NCBI GenBank assembly: GCA_003427395.1
Contig: BFEA01000049.1
Location: 1,483,345-1,510,883 of the forward strand
Source of the DNA: Chara braunii
Taxonomy: Eukaryota; Streptophyta; Charophyceae; Charales; Characeae
DNA length: 27,539 nucleotides
Direction of reading: 5' to 3'
Positions 1 through 9,408 of the stretch are shown piece after piece (within the stretch, counting starts at the first letter, position 1; each line of letters begins with the position of its first letter). A program made the translations under genes and the position numbers. A model generated the notes under the pieces. That model did not search any database. It had not been told where the DNA came from and saw only the letters and a list, made by a program, of their open reading frames with translations.

Positions 1-110
1 TGTGACATTGTTTTTTACCTTTCGTTTTCTTTCTTTTTTAATTTTTGTGTATTTGAATCTTTTTTTTTCTTTCTTTGTTCTTTCGTTCTTTGGTGTTGTG
101 CCAAGTGAAC
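1..110. repeat. Pyrimidine-rich low-complexity tract
   Basis: The first ~100 bases are almost entirely T with interspersed C, with several runs of T. It lies just past the point where the minus-strand LINE endonuclease homology fades. It could be a remnant poly(A) tail seen on the opposite strand or plain low-complexity DNA. Open frames across it are driven by composition and I do not call them genes. Confidence 0.6.
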
Positions 111-199
111 CGGGGCCCGGCCTTCAAGCAGCGACCGGGCCTTCCCGACCCCCGAAGGTGTCGGCGCAGCAACGGGGAGGGCCCGTGGCCAATAGCTGG

Positions 200-1014
200 G
201 CCAAGTACTGGTGGTTTAAGTTCACAGTAGCCCGGCCCTTGGTCTGGCTGCTTCCTCGTTGTGAGGACCAGTCCACACGTTTTGTGGTCCAGTCCGGGAT
301 GGGGGCTCCCTGGGACGATAACCGCTGTCAAAGGGCTCCTTCTAGATCGCTCGAGAGGAGGATGGGATCGATACGGGATTTTGACCACCTCGCAGGGTCG
401 TTGTCCCGTATGCAGGAAAAGGTGCGTTCATTCGGGTGTAGACGGCCGAACGTGTCAAATACTGAGAGGGTGTCACATAGCTCCCCCAGCATCTGCTCAT
501 CTTCTTCCGCCATGTACGAAGGGGACACCTGCAGGTTCCAGCGATCAAGCCACCTGTCCGGGGCTGCGTTGAAATCCCCTGCAATGACGAGAGGGATCCG
601 CTTCGGAACCATCATTCCCAAGCTACCGAAAAAGGCCCTCCTTTCTCTCACCGCATTTGGGCCATAAATGCATAGAATGCAATCACTTCCAGCTCCAACA
701 TTCCAAGCACGGAGACCCATCTCCCTTCCAGCTCGTCAGCTGCCCAATTGATCATTTGCGACCTTTGAGTTTGGAGGGAGCCAGCTTGCCACTCCCACCG
801 TACCTGGGCCTGGAGCGTGGGCTCAAAGAATGTGTGTGGCCATACCATCCTGTGGGCTCTGTGATGATCTGGTTTGTCTTGGAGATGTTTTTTTGAACGC
901 ACACCACATCCGGCCAGCTCCTCCCCCCTACACCTTTTAATTGGTCCCAGATTGCCTGTCATTTGTCTGCGTTCGGGGTTGCTAGGCCATTGACATTGAT
1001 CGAGGGAAGATCCA
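200..1014 (-). pseudogene. LINE ORF2 endonuclease domain (APE-like), broken
   Basis: Read on the minus strand, this shows the ordered blocks of a LINE apurinic/apyrimidinic-type endonuclease, which nicks target DNA to prime reverse transcription. INVNGL is at 1000-983, VVCVQ just before 890, YGPN with RERRAFF near 670-640, GDFNAAPD at 579-556, SRIDPILLSSDL at about 378-343, and LDHKT with GPGY near 290-220. The blocks lie in at least three frames with in-frame stops, one near 945, so it is a pseudogene. The catalytic Glu expected after VCVQ reads as Lys, next to a run of seven T (plus strand), and the Ser before the catalytic Asp-His reads as Leu. The best single open stretch is 720-328, 130 codons. 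The reverse transcriptase that should follow is not present. Confidence 0.8.
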
Positions 1015-1159
1015 AGTCGGCCGCCCGCACACAGTATCGCCAGGCCAGGTTCCTGCATTACAATATGTTTATCTGTGTAGCACCGTGTTCACGTTTGGAG
1101 GTGAACCAGAACATGTTCTCGCCCGAACGCGAACTAACGCCCAACACTCTCCGAAATCG

Positions 1160-1370
1160 AACATAAAAAAAAATATATTAAAAAAAAAGAAAAAAAAGTC
1201 TCAGAAAAATCTGAAACAAATATGTCATGTAAAACAACAATACACACAACTTTTGTCTTGGAGTCATGTTCAAATTCTTAGCCAAACGTGAGTTAAAAAT
1301 AAAAAAACTAAAAAGAAGAAAATTAATTTTATTTTTTTTAACGAAAAAAAAAAAAGTTCGCCCGAACACT
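1160..1370. other. AT-rich block with long A and T runs
   Basis: About 200 bases dominated by A runs on the plus strand, with a few T-rich stretches. It separates the endonuclease remnant from sequence nearer ORF1 and may be an insertion or a decayed A-rich tail. Short frames here follow composition and are not called. The bases just after it (1355-1410) repeat TTCGCCCGAAC and TTCGCG-like words. Confidence 0.5.
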
Positions 1371-1459
1371 TTTGCAAGCTGTTCGCGCAAACGCGCGAAC
1401 ACATTCGCGCTAACATGGAGGGGCGCAACCAGGTTCGCCGTGCTACGCAGGTGTCTATA

Positions 1460-2032
1460 TCATCCTTTTAATGCGCTCCCTTCCCTGCCCCTGGGGACTG
1501 CCAGGTGCGTGTAACTACAGTGCCTGGAGTGGCTGCCACGGCCGCAGATCCCATCTGTCCAGGTCAAGATGTCATGGCAGACTATTGCCCATATGCATCT
1601 GTAGACATCTTCTTCTGGCCAGTATTGCACTGCCTTGGTTTTAATTCCTTGCATGTCAAGTAAGGAGTTGTGGTTGTGCCATCGCAGTCCCGCAGCTTTG
1701 TGAAAGAGGACGTACAGATCAGTTGGAGTGGTCAAAGAGGACGTACAGATCAGTTGGAGCGATTTGGAATCGGCTCCCGCCGACCCTTGTGACAGCCCGG
1801 TACCTGGCTGTCTAATTTTTAAGGATAAATTCCCCGGCTTGGCGGGTGAAGGCAGCGTCCCTCCCTTTGAGGTCTTCTCGGTCAACCGAGAAGTCTCACC
1901 CCTGCAGTGTGACCCATCCCTTCCGCTCTTATCCTCCCCCCACCTGCGGGTGACAACCCCACTTCCCATCTTCCATCGGTCTTCCTCAATGGAAGCACCA
2001 GCACTCCATCCTTCTTCGAAAAGGTCTTTCAT
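1460..2032 (-). pseudogene. Open frame between ORF1 and endonuclease, unrecognised
   Basis: A minus-strand open frame of 190 codons overlaps the end of the candidate ORF1 in another frame, as if ORF1 continued through a frameshift near 1990. The first half is Lys/Arg/Ser/Gly-rich and hydrophilic. The second half holds a His/Cys/Trp-containing stretch (HNHNSLLDMQG, then QYWPEEDVYRCIW) that looks protein-like but matches no family I can name. A 31-bp-period duplication (1703-1759) lies inside it and adds sequence. It is probably the ORF1 C-terminus or linker of the same LINE, with low certainty. Confidence 0.3.
1703..1759. repeat. Tandem duplication, 26-bp unit at 31-bp spacing
   Basis: The 26-bp word beginning AAAGAGGACGTACAGATC occurs at 1703-1728 and again, identical, at 1734-1759. 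The spacing of 31 bp is not a multiple of three, so the duplication shifts any frame crossing it. It looks like a local replication-slippage or repair duplication inside the LINE remnant. Confidence 0.9.
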
Positions 2033-3146
2033 ACAGGCCCTGTTCTACCAAGTTCCGTATTCTCATCCTGCGTGAGATCAGCCCCTCCTCATCGGTGTTC
2101 CCCTCCTTCCCTTTCATAGAGTTCTTCCCTGTTGGCGACCTCTGCTGCCCCTGCACTTGGTGTCCCGTGGGGCCAAGGACCTGGTCCCCCATTTGCACCA
2201 GCTGCCCAGCCTGCCCCTCTGCTACTGGATGCTGTGTCGTGTCCGTGGTTCCAGGTGACCGGAACCTGGCCCTTGTGATTGTGAGGATGCGCTGGAAGAT
2301 TTCTGCCCATGTGATGTGCACTGGGGGACCGTCCATTAGTGCACCCCTCAGTGTCGGACTACCGTCCAGCAGTGCATGCAACTGGACACAAGTTTGATCC
2401 CAGTAGTCCTCAGACTCCCGCGGGTGCAACGTTTTTAGATTGTCAAGTAGCCAGTCTGCGATCTTCTGCATCTTGGCATCCAAGTTCATCTCTTCTGGCA
2501 GCGGCATGTCGGGGTCAGACTGCCTGTCCATCATCACCACATCCGGGGGCATTGGCAGGGAGTCCACCTCCATGGCCTGTGGACCAAAGGCATCAGAAAA
2601 GGGGTCTGGGGCCCCCATCTCAGCTCTAGACTGTGACTGTGCCCCCAGGCCTTGCCCTTGTTGCCCTTCCGCATCCTGCCGTCCTTCTTTCCTCCCCTGT
2701 TGCCCTTCTGGCGCCGCCTGCTGGCTTGCGCCTCTTTCTCCTTCCTGCTGCTTGAGAGATGCCGTCTGCTGCGCCCTTCCTCCTTCCCCCTTGCCTTCTA
2801 TACTCCCCCCCTTTGACTCTGGGGGCAACCCCCGCGTTGGCTGCATTGCATGCTCCATAATCGGGGTCTGCTTGCGGCACGGTCTCTGCGGCACGGTCTC
2901 TGCCCCCTCCTTCCTCCCCGCTTTGGTCAAGAGGGTGAAATGATTTACCCTTCCATCTTCCCTTTCCTCTTCCGACTGTGTTCTCTTGTCCCCTTGTTGC
3001 TTTCCGCTTGTTTTTCTGTTTCCCAGGGACCACCTGCCATTCCTCATCGCATCTTGTAATATTAGTTTTCCAACTTCTTCCTTTTTGCTTCCACACACTA
3101 TTTCGCTTTTCCAGCTCTGACAGCAAAAGTTGGCATTGTATAACAA
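1986..3146 (-). CDS. Hypothetical LINE ORF1-like protein (386 codons)
   Basis: This is the longest open frame in the left third of the window, 386 codons from an ATG at 3146. Residues 1-90 are basic and Ser/Lys/Glu-rich. Residues ~95-190 are low-complexity Gln/Gly/Glu/Arg. Residues ~195-245 are acidic and Met/Pro-rich, with a helical-looking stretch around DWLLDNLKTL. The last third is mixed, ending in a basic RRMRIRNLVEQGLYERPF block. I see no CCHC knuckle or RRM that would prove an RNA-binding ORF1. The link to the LINE rests on position, strand and composition. The start is uncertain because another frame (3195-2626) overlaps. It may be a fragment of an unrelated low-complexity protein. 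Confidence 0.4.
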   Translation of the reverse strand: MLYNANFCCQSWKSEIVCGSKKEEVGKLILQDAMRNGRWSLGNRKTSGKQQGDKRTQSEEEREDGRVNHFTLLTKAGRKEGAETVPQRPCRKQTPIMEHAMQPTRGLPPESKGGSIEGKGEGGRAQQTASLKQQEGERGASQQAAPEGQQGRKEGRQDAEGQQGQGLGAQSQSRAEMGAPDPFSDAFGPQAMEVDSLPMPPDVVMMDRQSDPDMPLPEEMNLDAKMQKIADWLLDNLKTLHPRESEDYWDQTCVQLHALLDGSPTLRGALMDGPPVHITWAEIFQRILTITRARFRSPGTTDTTQHPVAEGQAGQLVQMGDQVLGPTGHQVQGQQRSPTGKNSMKGKEGNTDEEGLISRRMRIRNLVEQGLYERPFRRRMECWCFH

Positions 3147-3592
3147 GGGACACTGCTACTGATGCTTCTATCAGCGGTTCATGTTGATACATCATCTTTC
3201 TTTCTCCATCTCTTTCCTTCCTTCCTTCTTTTTCTACATCATCGCATACTATGAAAACAATGCAGCACTATCATTAACACCATCAAGAAGCCATAAAAAA
3301 ATCTGACTTGGTATTTTCAACGACGTAAAAGGAAAAGAGTCTTTTTGACGTGTAGGGTTAGCTGCCTATGTGTATGATGTCGTTTGGATGCTTGACTTCC
3401 ACCATATACCAACAAGGGCTCACATCATAGGATGTTCTTCGAAGGTTTTTCGGGGGGGTTCTTAAGCCTTTCAATGGCAGCGTGGTCATTTCCTCTTCGT
3501 AAATCAGCTGGATCCAACCAGAAAGGCTATATCCCTACTGCTCGCCGTTGTGAATGCTCACCCAGCCTCAGCAACAAGAAGGAAGCGGAGGA

Positions 3593-3682
3593 GAGGTGGG
3601 AGGAGGATGATTGACAGAAGACTCACTGTAGGAGAAGTAGGGGAGGTGGGAGGAGGATGAGTGAAAGAAGACTCACTGTAGA
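3593..3682. repeat. Two-copy direct repeat, 40-bp unit at 50-bp spacing
   Basis: A unit beginning GAGGTGGGAGGAGGATGA and ending AGAAGACTCACTGTAG occurs at about 3593-3632 and again at 3643-3682 with a few substitutions. It is a purine-rich minisatellite-like duplication in otherwise unassigned DNA. Confidence 0.85.
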
Positions 3683-4509
3683 GTCGTGTAAACATAGAGA
3701 CCCTTCTTACCATATGAGCTTCAGCATGGAGTTTGTAACTCCATATCCTATAAGGGTAGTGGTAACTTAGTATGAAGAATTTCGCTGAATATGGAGGTGC
3801 AAATGAACTGATTCACCAGTAAGCAGAGGTCACCAAAGAGAGAGACAGACAGAAGGGACAGGAGAAAGTATGCCAACAATCTCAATCAGAACCCCCAAGC
3901 CACCCACGCCCAGCAAGTGTGAAGTCGCATATAACACCTCTGAATCATGAGATGCGCAGTACATAGTGCGCTCGGGTGCTCTGCCAGATCGGGCACAGGA
4001 TAGCTGGATTCTGTTAACACACTGTGCCTGGTATGGCCAGGGTGAGAAATAATGACGATGTCCAGTTGTTCCCCATCAAACTTTTTGTTTCTTTGGATTG
4101 ACGGAAACGAAACTTGCAGCGCTCGCAAAATTCGCAAATTGGACAAAGAAACTGGAAGAATCTGATTCTCTACGTGTTGGATGACTGAACACGAACGCGA
4201 CAGAACAAACACAAAAGCAGGAGAGCACATGATAGAAAGGAAGGAAGGGAATCAAAAGAGGAAAGACGAGAGGCTGAGGATAAGACTTACGGTGCGCCGA
4301 GGAGTAAGCCTCCCTGTCTCCGAGATGAATTGCTGAAGAAACCGGACATTCTGCAAATCACAAGCACGTTCACATGGAGAGCAAGTTAACGGAGGCCCAA
4401 ATTTTCAGACAACTTGACATGCCATTTATAACAAAAGTTACAAAACCCAAGGGTCATTTTAACCAAACTTGCCACCGCTTCATAGAGTGGAGACCATACT
4501 ACCTAATTG

Positions 4510-4533
4510 CAAAAAAAAAAACAAAAAAAAAAA
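4510..4533. repeat. Poly(A) tract
   Basis: A run of A interrupted by a single C. It could be a retroposon tail, but no upstream retroposon body was recognised. Confidence 0.7.
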
Positions 4534-5855
4534 ACCGTATAAATTTACTATAAAATAATAAAACAGCAAGGCAAAAGTGAACTTTCATGAAATTTCGCCA
4601 ACATTCCAATTTCAGAAATCTTGAGAAATTTCAGAAATCTCAGCAGACGAAATTCCAATGCTCCAATGATACCAAGCCAACACTGTTTCTGAAGGAATTT
4701 GTGGAGTAGATTTGAGGGGAGAAGGGTTGCACTTTGAAGATGACAGCATGTGCCATCTTCTTCCACCTGCCTTATCACCCCAAGAGGAAGAAGCAGGACT
4801 GCCAAAACAACAAAGTCTGTCCTCATTCTGTTGATTGCCAGATGTCAGAAGTTCAGAACTGGTGAGCACTTACGAGTTTTCACAAGGGAGGGCCAAAGTC
4901 CGCTGTCACATACCTCCTTTCCCTTGCCACCAAAGAGTACAAAGGGAAAGACTGTTCTTTCAAGCAAGCATTCTTTGGAGCAAGGTAAACTGCACATCAA
5001 ACATAATTCATGATTACTGTTCACAGTGTTGGAGAACAAGGTCCGCTCTCAACTAATTCCTTGCGCTCTCACCAAATGAATGAACTAATGGAGAGAGATT
5101 CTCTGGAACGAATTCCAAAAAAAAGGACCTCCGAGGCACTAGTTTTTCTCTCCAGGTGGGGATTGGCCAAGAAAAACTGGTTGAGGCCTTTGACGGCCTT
5201 GCATTATTGGATCCACCTCGCCCCCTCTGCTTCTCCCTCGGGCCAGGCACTAACTGAGCTCGGGGTCCTGTGTGGGAAACCTGCCCGGACATGCACTGTC
5301 ATGCAATTGGTGGGCTTCAGGGCAGGTTCCCCAGGACCCCAGCACCCGCGAATGTACCGTAGCAATTATCTAATTTTTCTGGCGTTTGAACGCACAGCAG
5401 TAGATGTGATGGAAGTGTTATTTCATTGACTTGCAATGATTTCAGTCTTTCCTTCCCCCCATCTCAAGAAATGACGTAATGATGATGATGATGTCTTATT
5501 CATGAAGCTGACAATCTCCTCTGCTCATCTGATGAGATAATCATTCATCAATGTGGTTTCTTCAAGTTGGCTCCATCCTTCGTTGTCCGGATCATGGCGA
5601 ATGCAGAAATCATTTAGCAATTAGTTTAGTTTCAACATTCAACCGTGCAAATCGGCAGAGGGATTCACGCACAATTCTCAAACTACCAGTACATGGCCCC
5701 CAGCCAAGTTGAGAATCCGACTGAGCCCTCTTCTAAGATTTTGGAAGCTTGACACAGGCCATCCAAAGGACCAGTAGAAAAAAAACTGTCCCATGCCGTG
5801 GGGTGGCGCTAGGCCCAGCCCTGAACAAAAAGAAAAAATCCCACTTGCTCCCAGG

Positions 5856-6775
5856 TGCAATCAGACTCGACTCCAACCTTGCTTTCAACATGCATACACG
5901 TGAACTGATGGCAAAACCAAACTCTTCAACTCAGAATCAACAATGAACTTGCACTTAAACTCTGTTCAAGTCAGCTGTACAACTGGCGGCTATGGCAGCC
6001 GAACACCGTCTCCACCACCAGCCTCACACTCCCACATGCAAGCATGTATCACCCTGAATGTCCACGCTACACAGACACACACACTCTGTACACTCTGTCT
6101 GCACTAACAGCTGGGCGGCTATGGCTGCCGTCGTCTTCCTCACTGGCCAGCTATGGCCGCTGTCTTGCTCGCTGCCCGCTTCCTCTCTGGGCACCTGCAG
6201 ACCTCCACGCACAAGTCACTGAAGCAGCACTTCCACATGGCTCCCAGGCAAACGAATGAATGGCTGGACGCTGCCTCTTTATTTATACTTCCTTGGAAGT
6301 GGCCGGGCCCTGCCCCAAAACGCGTGGGCCTGGGCCAAAACGCGTGCGCCTGGGAAACTTCCAGATGCGTGGCCCACTGGCCAAAACGTGTGGAACTCTC
6401 TGCGTGGTCCAAAACCTTCCCCACGTGCAGCCCTTACCCAGGTACTTGCTGACTCGGACACTCTTCCGGACAGATTCTTCTGGACCCTAGAGCCTATGGA
6501 CTGTTACCTACGGACTGACTCTTAGGCCTACAAAGGGGAAAGTAGAGACTTCTAGAACAGACCTTCCTAAGCTAATGGTAACAGACTTGAGTACTAACCT
6601 ACAGACCTAGGGATCAAGCCCAACTTCCCTTCCTACAGCCTAACCTATGACACAGGACAGGTCTACGGATCGAATCTCACTCAGCGCACAGGGTCAATGT
6701 GCAGGGTTAAGGCATAGGTCTAGGGATCGAATCTCAGTGTCTGCAATGTCATGTCAACTGGGTGAAACCATTTCA
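5856..6775 (-). repeat. Element A 3' LTR (920 bp)
   Basis: This is the direct-repeat partner of 13131-14139. It has TG...CA ends and abuts a purine-rich PPT on its inner side, so it is the 3' LTR of a minus-strand element. It has one copy of the 46-bp unit CTGGGAAACTTCCAGATGCG... and two of the 57-bp unit carrying GATCGAATC near its outer-strand start, against two and three in the other LTR. A TATAAATA box is present at 6287-6280. Confidence 0.92.
6280..6287 (-). promoter_or_regulatory. TATA box in element A 3' LTR
   Basis: On the minus strand the sequence reads AAGTATAAATAAAGAGG, a good TATA box overlapping an AATAAA. The same sequence is kept in the 5' LTR at 13568-13561. In the LTR it would drive element transcription. 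Function is inferred from position and conservation. Confidence 0.6.
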
Positions 6776-6787
6776 CTCCCCCCGTCC
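6776..6787 (-). other. Element A polypurine tract (PPT)
   Basis: The minus strand reads GGACGGGGGGAG immediately before the TG that starts the 3' LTR. A purine run at this exact place is the primer for plus-strand DNA synthesis in LTR elements. Confidence 0.8.
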
Positions 6788-6813
6788 TAAATTTGAGGTC
6801 CTCCGAGAACAGT

Positions 6814-7302
6814 CTAACTCAAGATAGGACCTTTTCCCTTTCTTTCTCTTTCATAGGCGTGTCCTATGTCGGGAGCGGTTTCTAATAGCTCTATTCTAGT
6901 AAACCACCTGCCGTCATCTGGCTCCTGATATGCGAACCTGACTTTGTATTGCTTTTGGGGACGACCTCGCTCTCTGGTTCTGAACACGTCCTCTTCCACT
7001 ATGCGATCTATATCATAGGCACCATCCATATCTGGCGGAATCATTGACCTTAGCGAAGGAAATCTGTCGCTGGTGGTGCGTCGCAACAGCTTTGACGCAT
7101 GGAAGACTGGGTACGTGTGGAGATGCGCTGGAATGTCTATAGTGTATAATGGCCCGTCCTCTCCTCCTTTGACTTCTAGGACAGGCCATGGTCCTTTGTA
7201 TGCAGGTAAGAGCTTTTGCGAGATGTTCTCCTCCGGTGCGAACTCTTTAGACTTGACCCAGACTAAGTCGCCTACCTGAAACTGTGAAGGTCGGCGGGAG
7301 TC
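6814..7302 (-). pseudogene. pol: Element A integrase C-terminus plus chromodomain
   Basis: This minus-strand open stretch runs from just after a TAG at 7305-7303 to a stop at 6814. It begins with the integrase C-terminal SH3-like region (VGDLVWVKS at about 7280, LLPAYKGPWPVLE, then HTYPVFHASKLL) and ends with a chromodomain-like block (YDIDRIVEEDVF, KQYKVRFAYQ, RWFTRIELLETA). Chromodomains at this position bind modified histones and bias integration. The usual KWxGY and TWEP motifs are replaced by KVRFAYQ and RWFT, as in element B. This stretch itself is open, but it is cut off from the integrase core by frame changes and the TAG. Confidence 0.85.
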
Positions 7303-7369
7303 CTACAGGTAGCTAGATGAACACTGTTATTATAGGCACTTGCTATCTTGGGGAGCATCTCATCCCAGT

Positions 7370-7711
7370 TCACCTGATCTGGTCTAATGTACATTCTGAG
7401 TAGCTGCTGCAAGATCTTATTAATCCTGTCTGGCCGTTCGTCTCTGGGTGTCGTCCAGACGACATCAACAACTTAGATCCATAGACTTTCATAAGATCCT
7501 GCCAATTCTGGCTAGTAAACCGCGTATCCCTATCAATAACTATGGACAGCGGCATGCCATGCTCACTTACGCAGAAATCAAAGAACTTTCCTATTACTAA
7601 ATCTGTCCGCGCTTCTGCCAGTAGCAGAACAAAAACTGCATACTTACTAAATCGATCTACTATGACCATAACTTGACTTTTGCCATGCCTACTTCTGACC
7701 CCAATATCCAT
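7370..7711 (-). pseudogene. pol: Element A integrase catalytic core, broken
   Basis: Minus-strand integrase core, the enzyme that joins element DNA to the host genome. Visible blocks are SIDFMDIG just upstream, VDRFSKYAVF, IDRDTRFTSQNWQDL with the second Asp, and SGRHPETNGQT. The reading frame is lost right after NGQT (near 7430), so the third catalytic acid (Glu) is not encoded in frame. Downstream integrase-like sequence reappears in another frame (LQQLLRMYIRPDQVNWDEML). The stretch sits in a different frame from the zinc domain because of a 26-bp duplication at 7755-7806. Confidence 0.88.
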
Positions 7712-7754
7712 AAAGTCGATGGAAACCGACTCTCTGGGTCCTGATGGAATAGGC

Positions 7755-7806
7755 AGGGGTCTGAGAAGACCTAGTGGTGCAGGGGTCTGAGAAGACCTAA
7801 TGGTGC
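7755..7806. repeat. 26-bp tandem duplication inside integrase
   Basis: The unit AGGGGTCTGAGAAGACCTAR followed by TGGTGC occurs twice in a row, at 7755-7780 and 7781-7806, with one difference. Its length is not a multiple of three, so it shifts the frame between the integrase zinc domain and core. Confidence 0.93.
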
Positions 7807-8100
7807 TCTAGTCGTTGTCTTATTACGCTGGCATACTTTGCAACTGCAGACAAACTCAATGCAATCTGCTTTCATGCCTGGCCACGTGTATGACATCATC
7901 AGATTAGCTAGAGTCTTTTGCCATCCGAAGCGCCCCTCTGTATCGTGGCATTCCCCTAAGATCAGACTACGGATCTCTTCATTGTTGCGGACGCATAGCC
8001 TGTCAGCGACATTGGTCTTCTCAAACAATAACCCGTTCGTTCGGTAGTGCGGTTCACTATCTGGGGCTTCATTTACTCTTTTCAGCAACTCACTATACAT
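7771..8100 (-). pseudogene. pol: Element A integrase zinc-binding (HHCC) domain
   Basis: The minus-strand open stretch carries the Ty3/gypsy integrase N-terminal zinc domain. ECHDTEGRFGWQKTLANL supplies one His with the second His position reading as Phe in GRFG, then YTWPGMKADC, then CSCKVCQRNK supplies the Cys pair. The tail APLGLLRPL is the usual linker to the core. A TAG at 8131-8133 separates it from RNase H in the same frame, and a 26-bp duplication ends it. The loss of the second His suggests the zinc site was damaged. Confidence 0.85.
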
Positions 8101-8130
8101 CGGGTCCTGTGCATAGGCATCTCTTACTTT

Positions 8131-8703
8131 CTATTGCAGATTGGCCCCTATGTCTAGATAGTGCACTATCGCGCCGAAGTAATCCGGCCTCCGGCTTAGA
8201 GCATCACCTACCACGTTATACTTTCCTTTTACAAGCTTCAACTCGAAGTCAAATTGGTTTATCTCAGCAGCCCATCTAGTCAACTTGGGCATCATCTTGG
8301 CCTGTGTTTTTAGCCATCTAATCGTCTCATGATCTGAATACACCTTAAAGTGCCTCCCAAGCAGGTAGTGCTTCCAGTGGTTGAGGGCCTGCCTAAGAGC
8401 GTAGATTTCTCTCTCATATGTCGATGCTGCGAATTTCTCTGAGGGCAGCCTGGCTGACATGAACTCTACGGGTTTGTAACCATTGCCACCATCTTGCTGC
8501 AAAACGGCAGCTATGCCATATTGACTGGCGTCTGTAGTGACGACAAATGACAGCGACAGATCAACAACTTTGAGGACAGGGTACTCTATTAAGGCCTTCT
8601 TCAATTTCTTGAAGGCCGACGTACAATCCTGGTCCCACTTCCAAATTGCTTCTTTCTTCAATAGTCTACGAAGGGGAGCAGCGATCGTAGAGAAGTTCCT
8701 CAC
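8131..8703 (-). pseudogene. pol: Element A RT connection and RNase H domain
   Basis: 190 open codons on the minus strand begin in the RT thumb/connection (FSTIAAPLRRLLKK, then WDQDCTSAFKKLKKAL) and run through RNase H, which removes the RNA strand during reverse transcription. RNase H blocks are VVTTDASQYGIAAVLQQ, YEREIYALRQALNHWKHYLLG with the catalytic Glu, FKVYSDHETIRWL and NVVGDALSRRPD. The catalytic acids are all recognisable, so this is the best-preserved enzyme part of element A. It ends at a single in-frame TAG before integrase. Confidence 0.92.
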
Positions 8704-9408
8704 GAACTTCCGGTAAGTAGTTAGCCAATCCTAGGAATGATCGTAACTCAATCAGCGTTCTAGGAGTTGGCCAGTCTCTAATCGATGCAATCTTGCTGTC
8801 CTCTGGTCGAATGTCATCTCCATCTAATACGTGGCCCAAGTAAAGGATTTTTGTCTTGGCCCACTCGCACTTCTTTGCGTTGACTTTAAAGTTGGACTCT
8901 CTTAACTTGCCTAGATCTGCCTCAGATGGCCCTCATGCTCCTCGAGGGTCTTGCTAAACACTAGGATGTCGTCTAAGTATACTATGACGAACCTATCTCG
9001 CCGCGGCCTAAATAAGTCGTTCATGCAGCGCTGAAATGTGGTCGGTGCATTAGTCAGTCCAAATGGCATCACTATGAACTCGTGATGCCCATATCTCGTC
9101 CTAAACCCCTTCCTGTACTAGTCGTCAGGGTGGACCTCTATCTGATGGTAACCTGACCTCAGATCTATCTTTGAGAAGTACTTACAGTCTTGTACTCAAT
9201 ATAATAGGTCATCTATACGAGGCAGCGGCTCTGTATTCTTGATTGCGATGGTGTTCAGTCCCCTGTAGTCTATACACATACGTAGTTCTCCCTCCTTTGG
9301 GACAAACAGAACAGGTGCGCCAAATGGTGACGAACTAGGCCTTATCCATCCTTTCTCTAGGAGCTCGTCCAACTGCCTGCGAAGCTCCTCTAGCTCCTTG
9401 GGAGACAT
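8704..9408 (-). pseudogene. pol: Element A reverse transcriptase, broken
   Basis: Minus-strand RT of Ty3/gypsy type, copying element RNA to DNA. Blocks in order: [62 protein letters not shown] with the first catalytic Asp, [14 protein letters not shown], and the FVIVYLDD box with YLDD at 8979-8968, then YLGHVLDGDDI. Breaks are a TGA at 9198-9196, a TAG at 9120-9118, a TAG at 8913-8911 and frame changes near 8905 and 8720. The catalytic YLDD survives, but no continuous protein can be read. Confidence 0.93.

Larger units (their letters stand above)
200..3195 (-). mobile_element. Decayed LINE (non-LTR) retrotransposon remnant
   Basis: The minus strand carries an endonuclease-type domain (about 1014 down to 200) downstream of a long hydrophilic ORF (3146 down to 1986). 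This is the order expected for ORF1 followed by the 5' end of ORF2 in an L1-like LINE. No reverse transcriptase follows the endonuclease; the sequence passes into pyrimidine-rich DNA. That the two ORFs belong to one element is inferred from strand and order only. No poly(A) tail or target-site duplication could be fixed. Confidence 0.5.
3196..5855. other. Stretch without a recognisable gene
   Basis: About 2.7 kb between the LINE remnant and element A. Several open frames of 60-140 codons exist on both strands, for example 4230-3886 minus and 5010-5429 plus, but none shows a domain I recognise. Visible structure is limited to a 50-bp-period duplication (3593-3682), an A-rich tract (4510-4533) and a short ATG run near 5478-5492. 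A spliced exon cannot be excluded because GT/AG sites cannot be assessed by eye. Confidence 0.5.

Noticed and set aside
1-667. 221-codon plus-strand frame with a hydrophobic Phe/Leu-rich start resembling a membrane segment
   Set aside because: The hydrophobic part is the T-rich tract and the rest is opposite the LINE endonuclease.
3886-4230. 114-codon minus-strand frame with an ISHPGHTRHS segment
   Set aside because: No recognised domain, no supporting neighbours; open length of this size is expected by chance in 2.7 kb.
5010-5429. 139-codon plus-strand frame
   Set aside because: No motif recognised, and composition gives no support for coding.
6660-6735. Possible tRNA T-arm from GATCGAATC words
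   Set aside because: No acceptor or anticodon arm is seen; the word belongs to a tandem repeat of the LTR. Kept only as a B-box-like remark.
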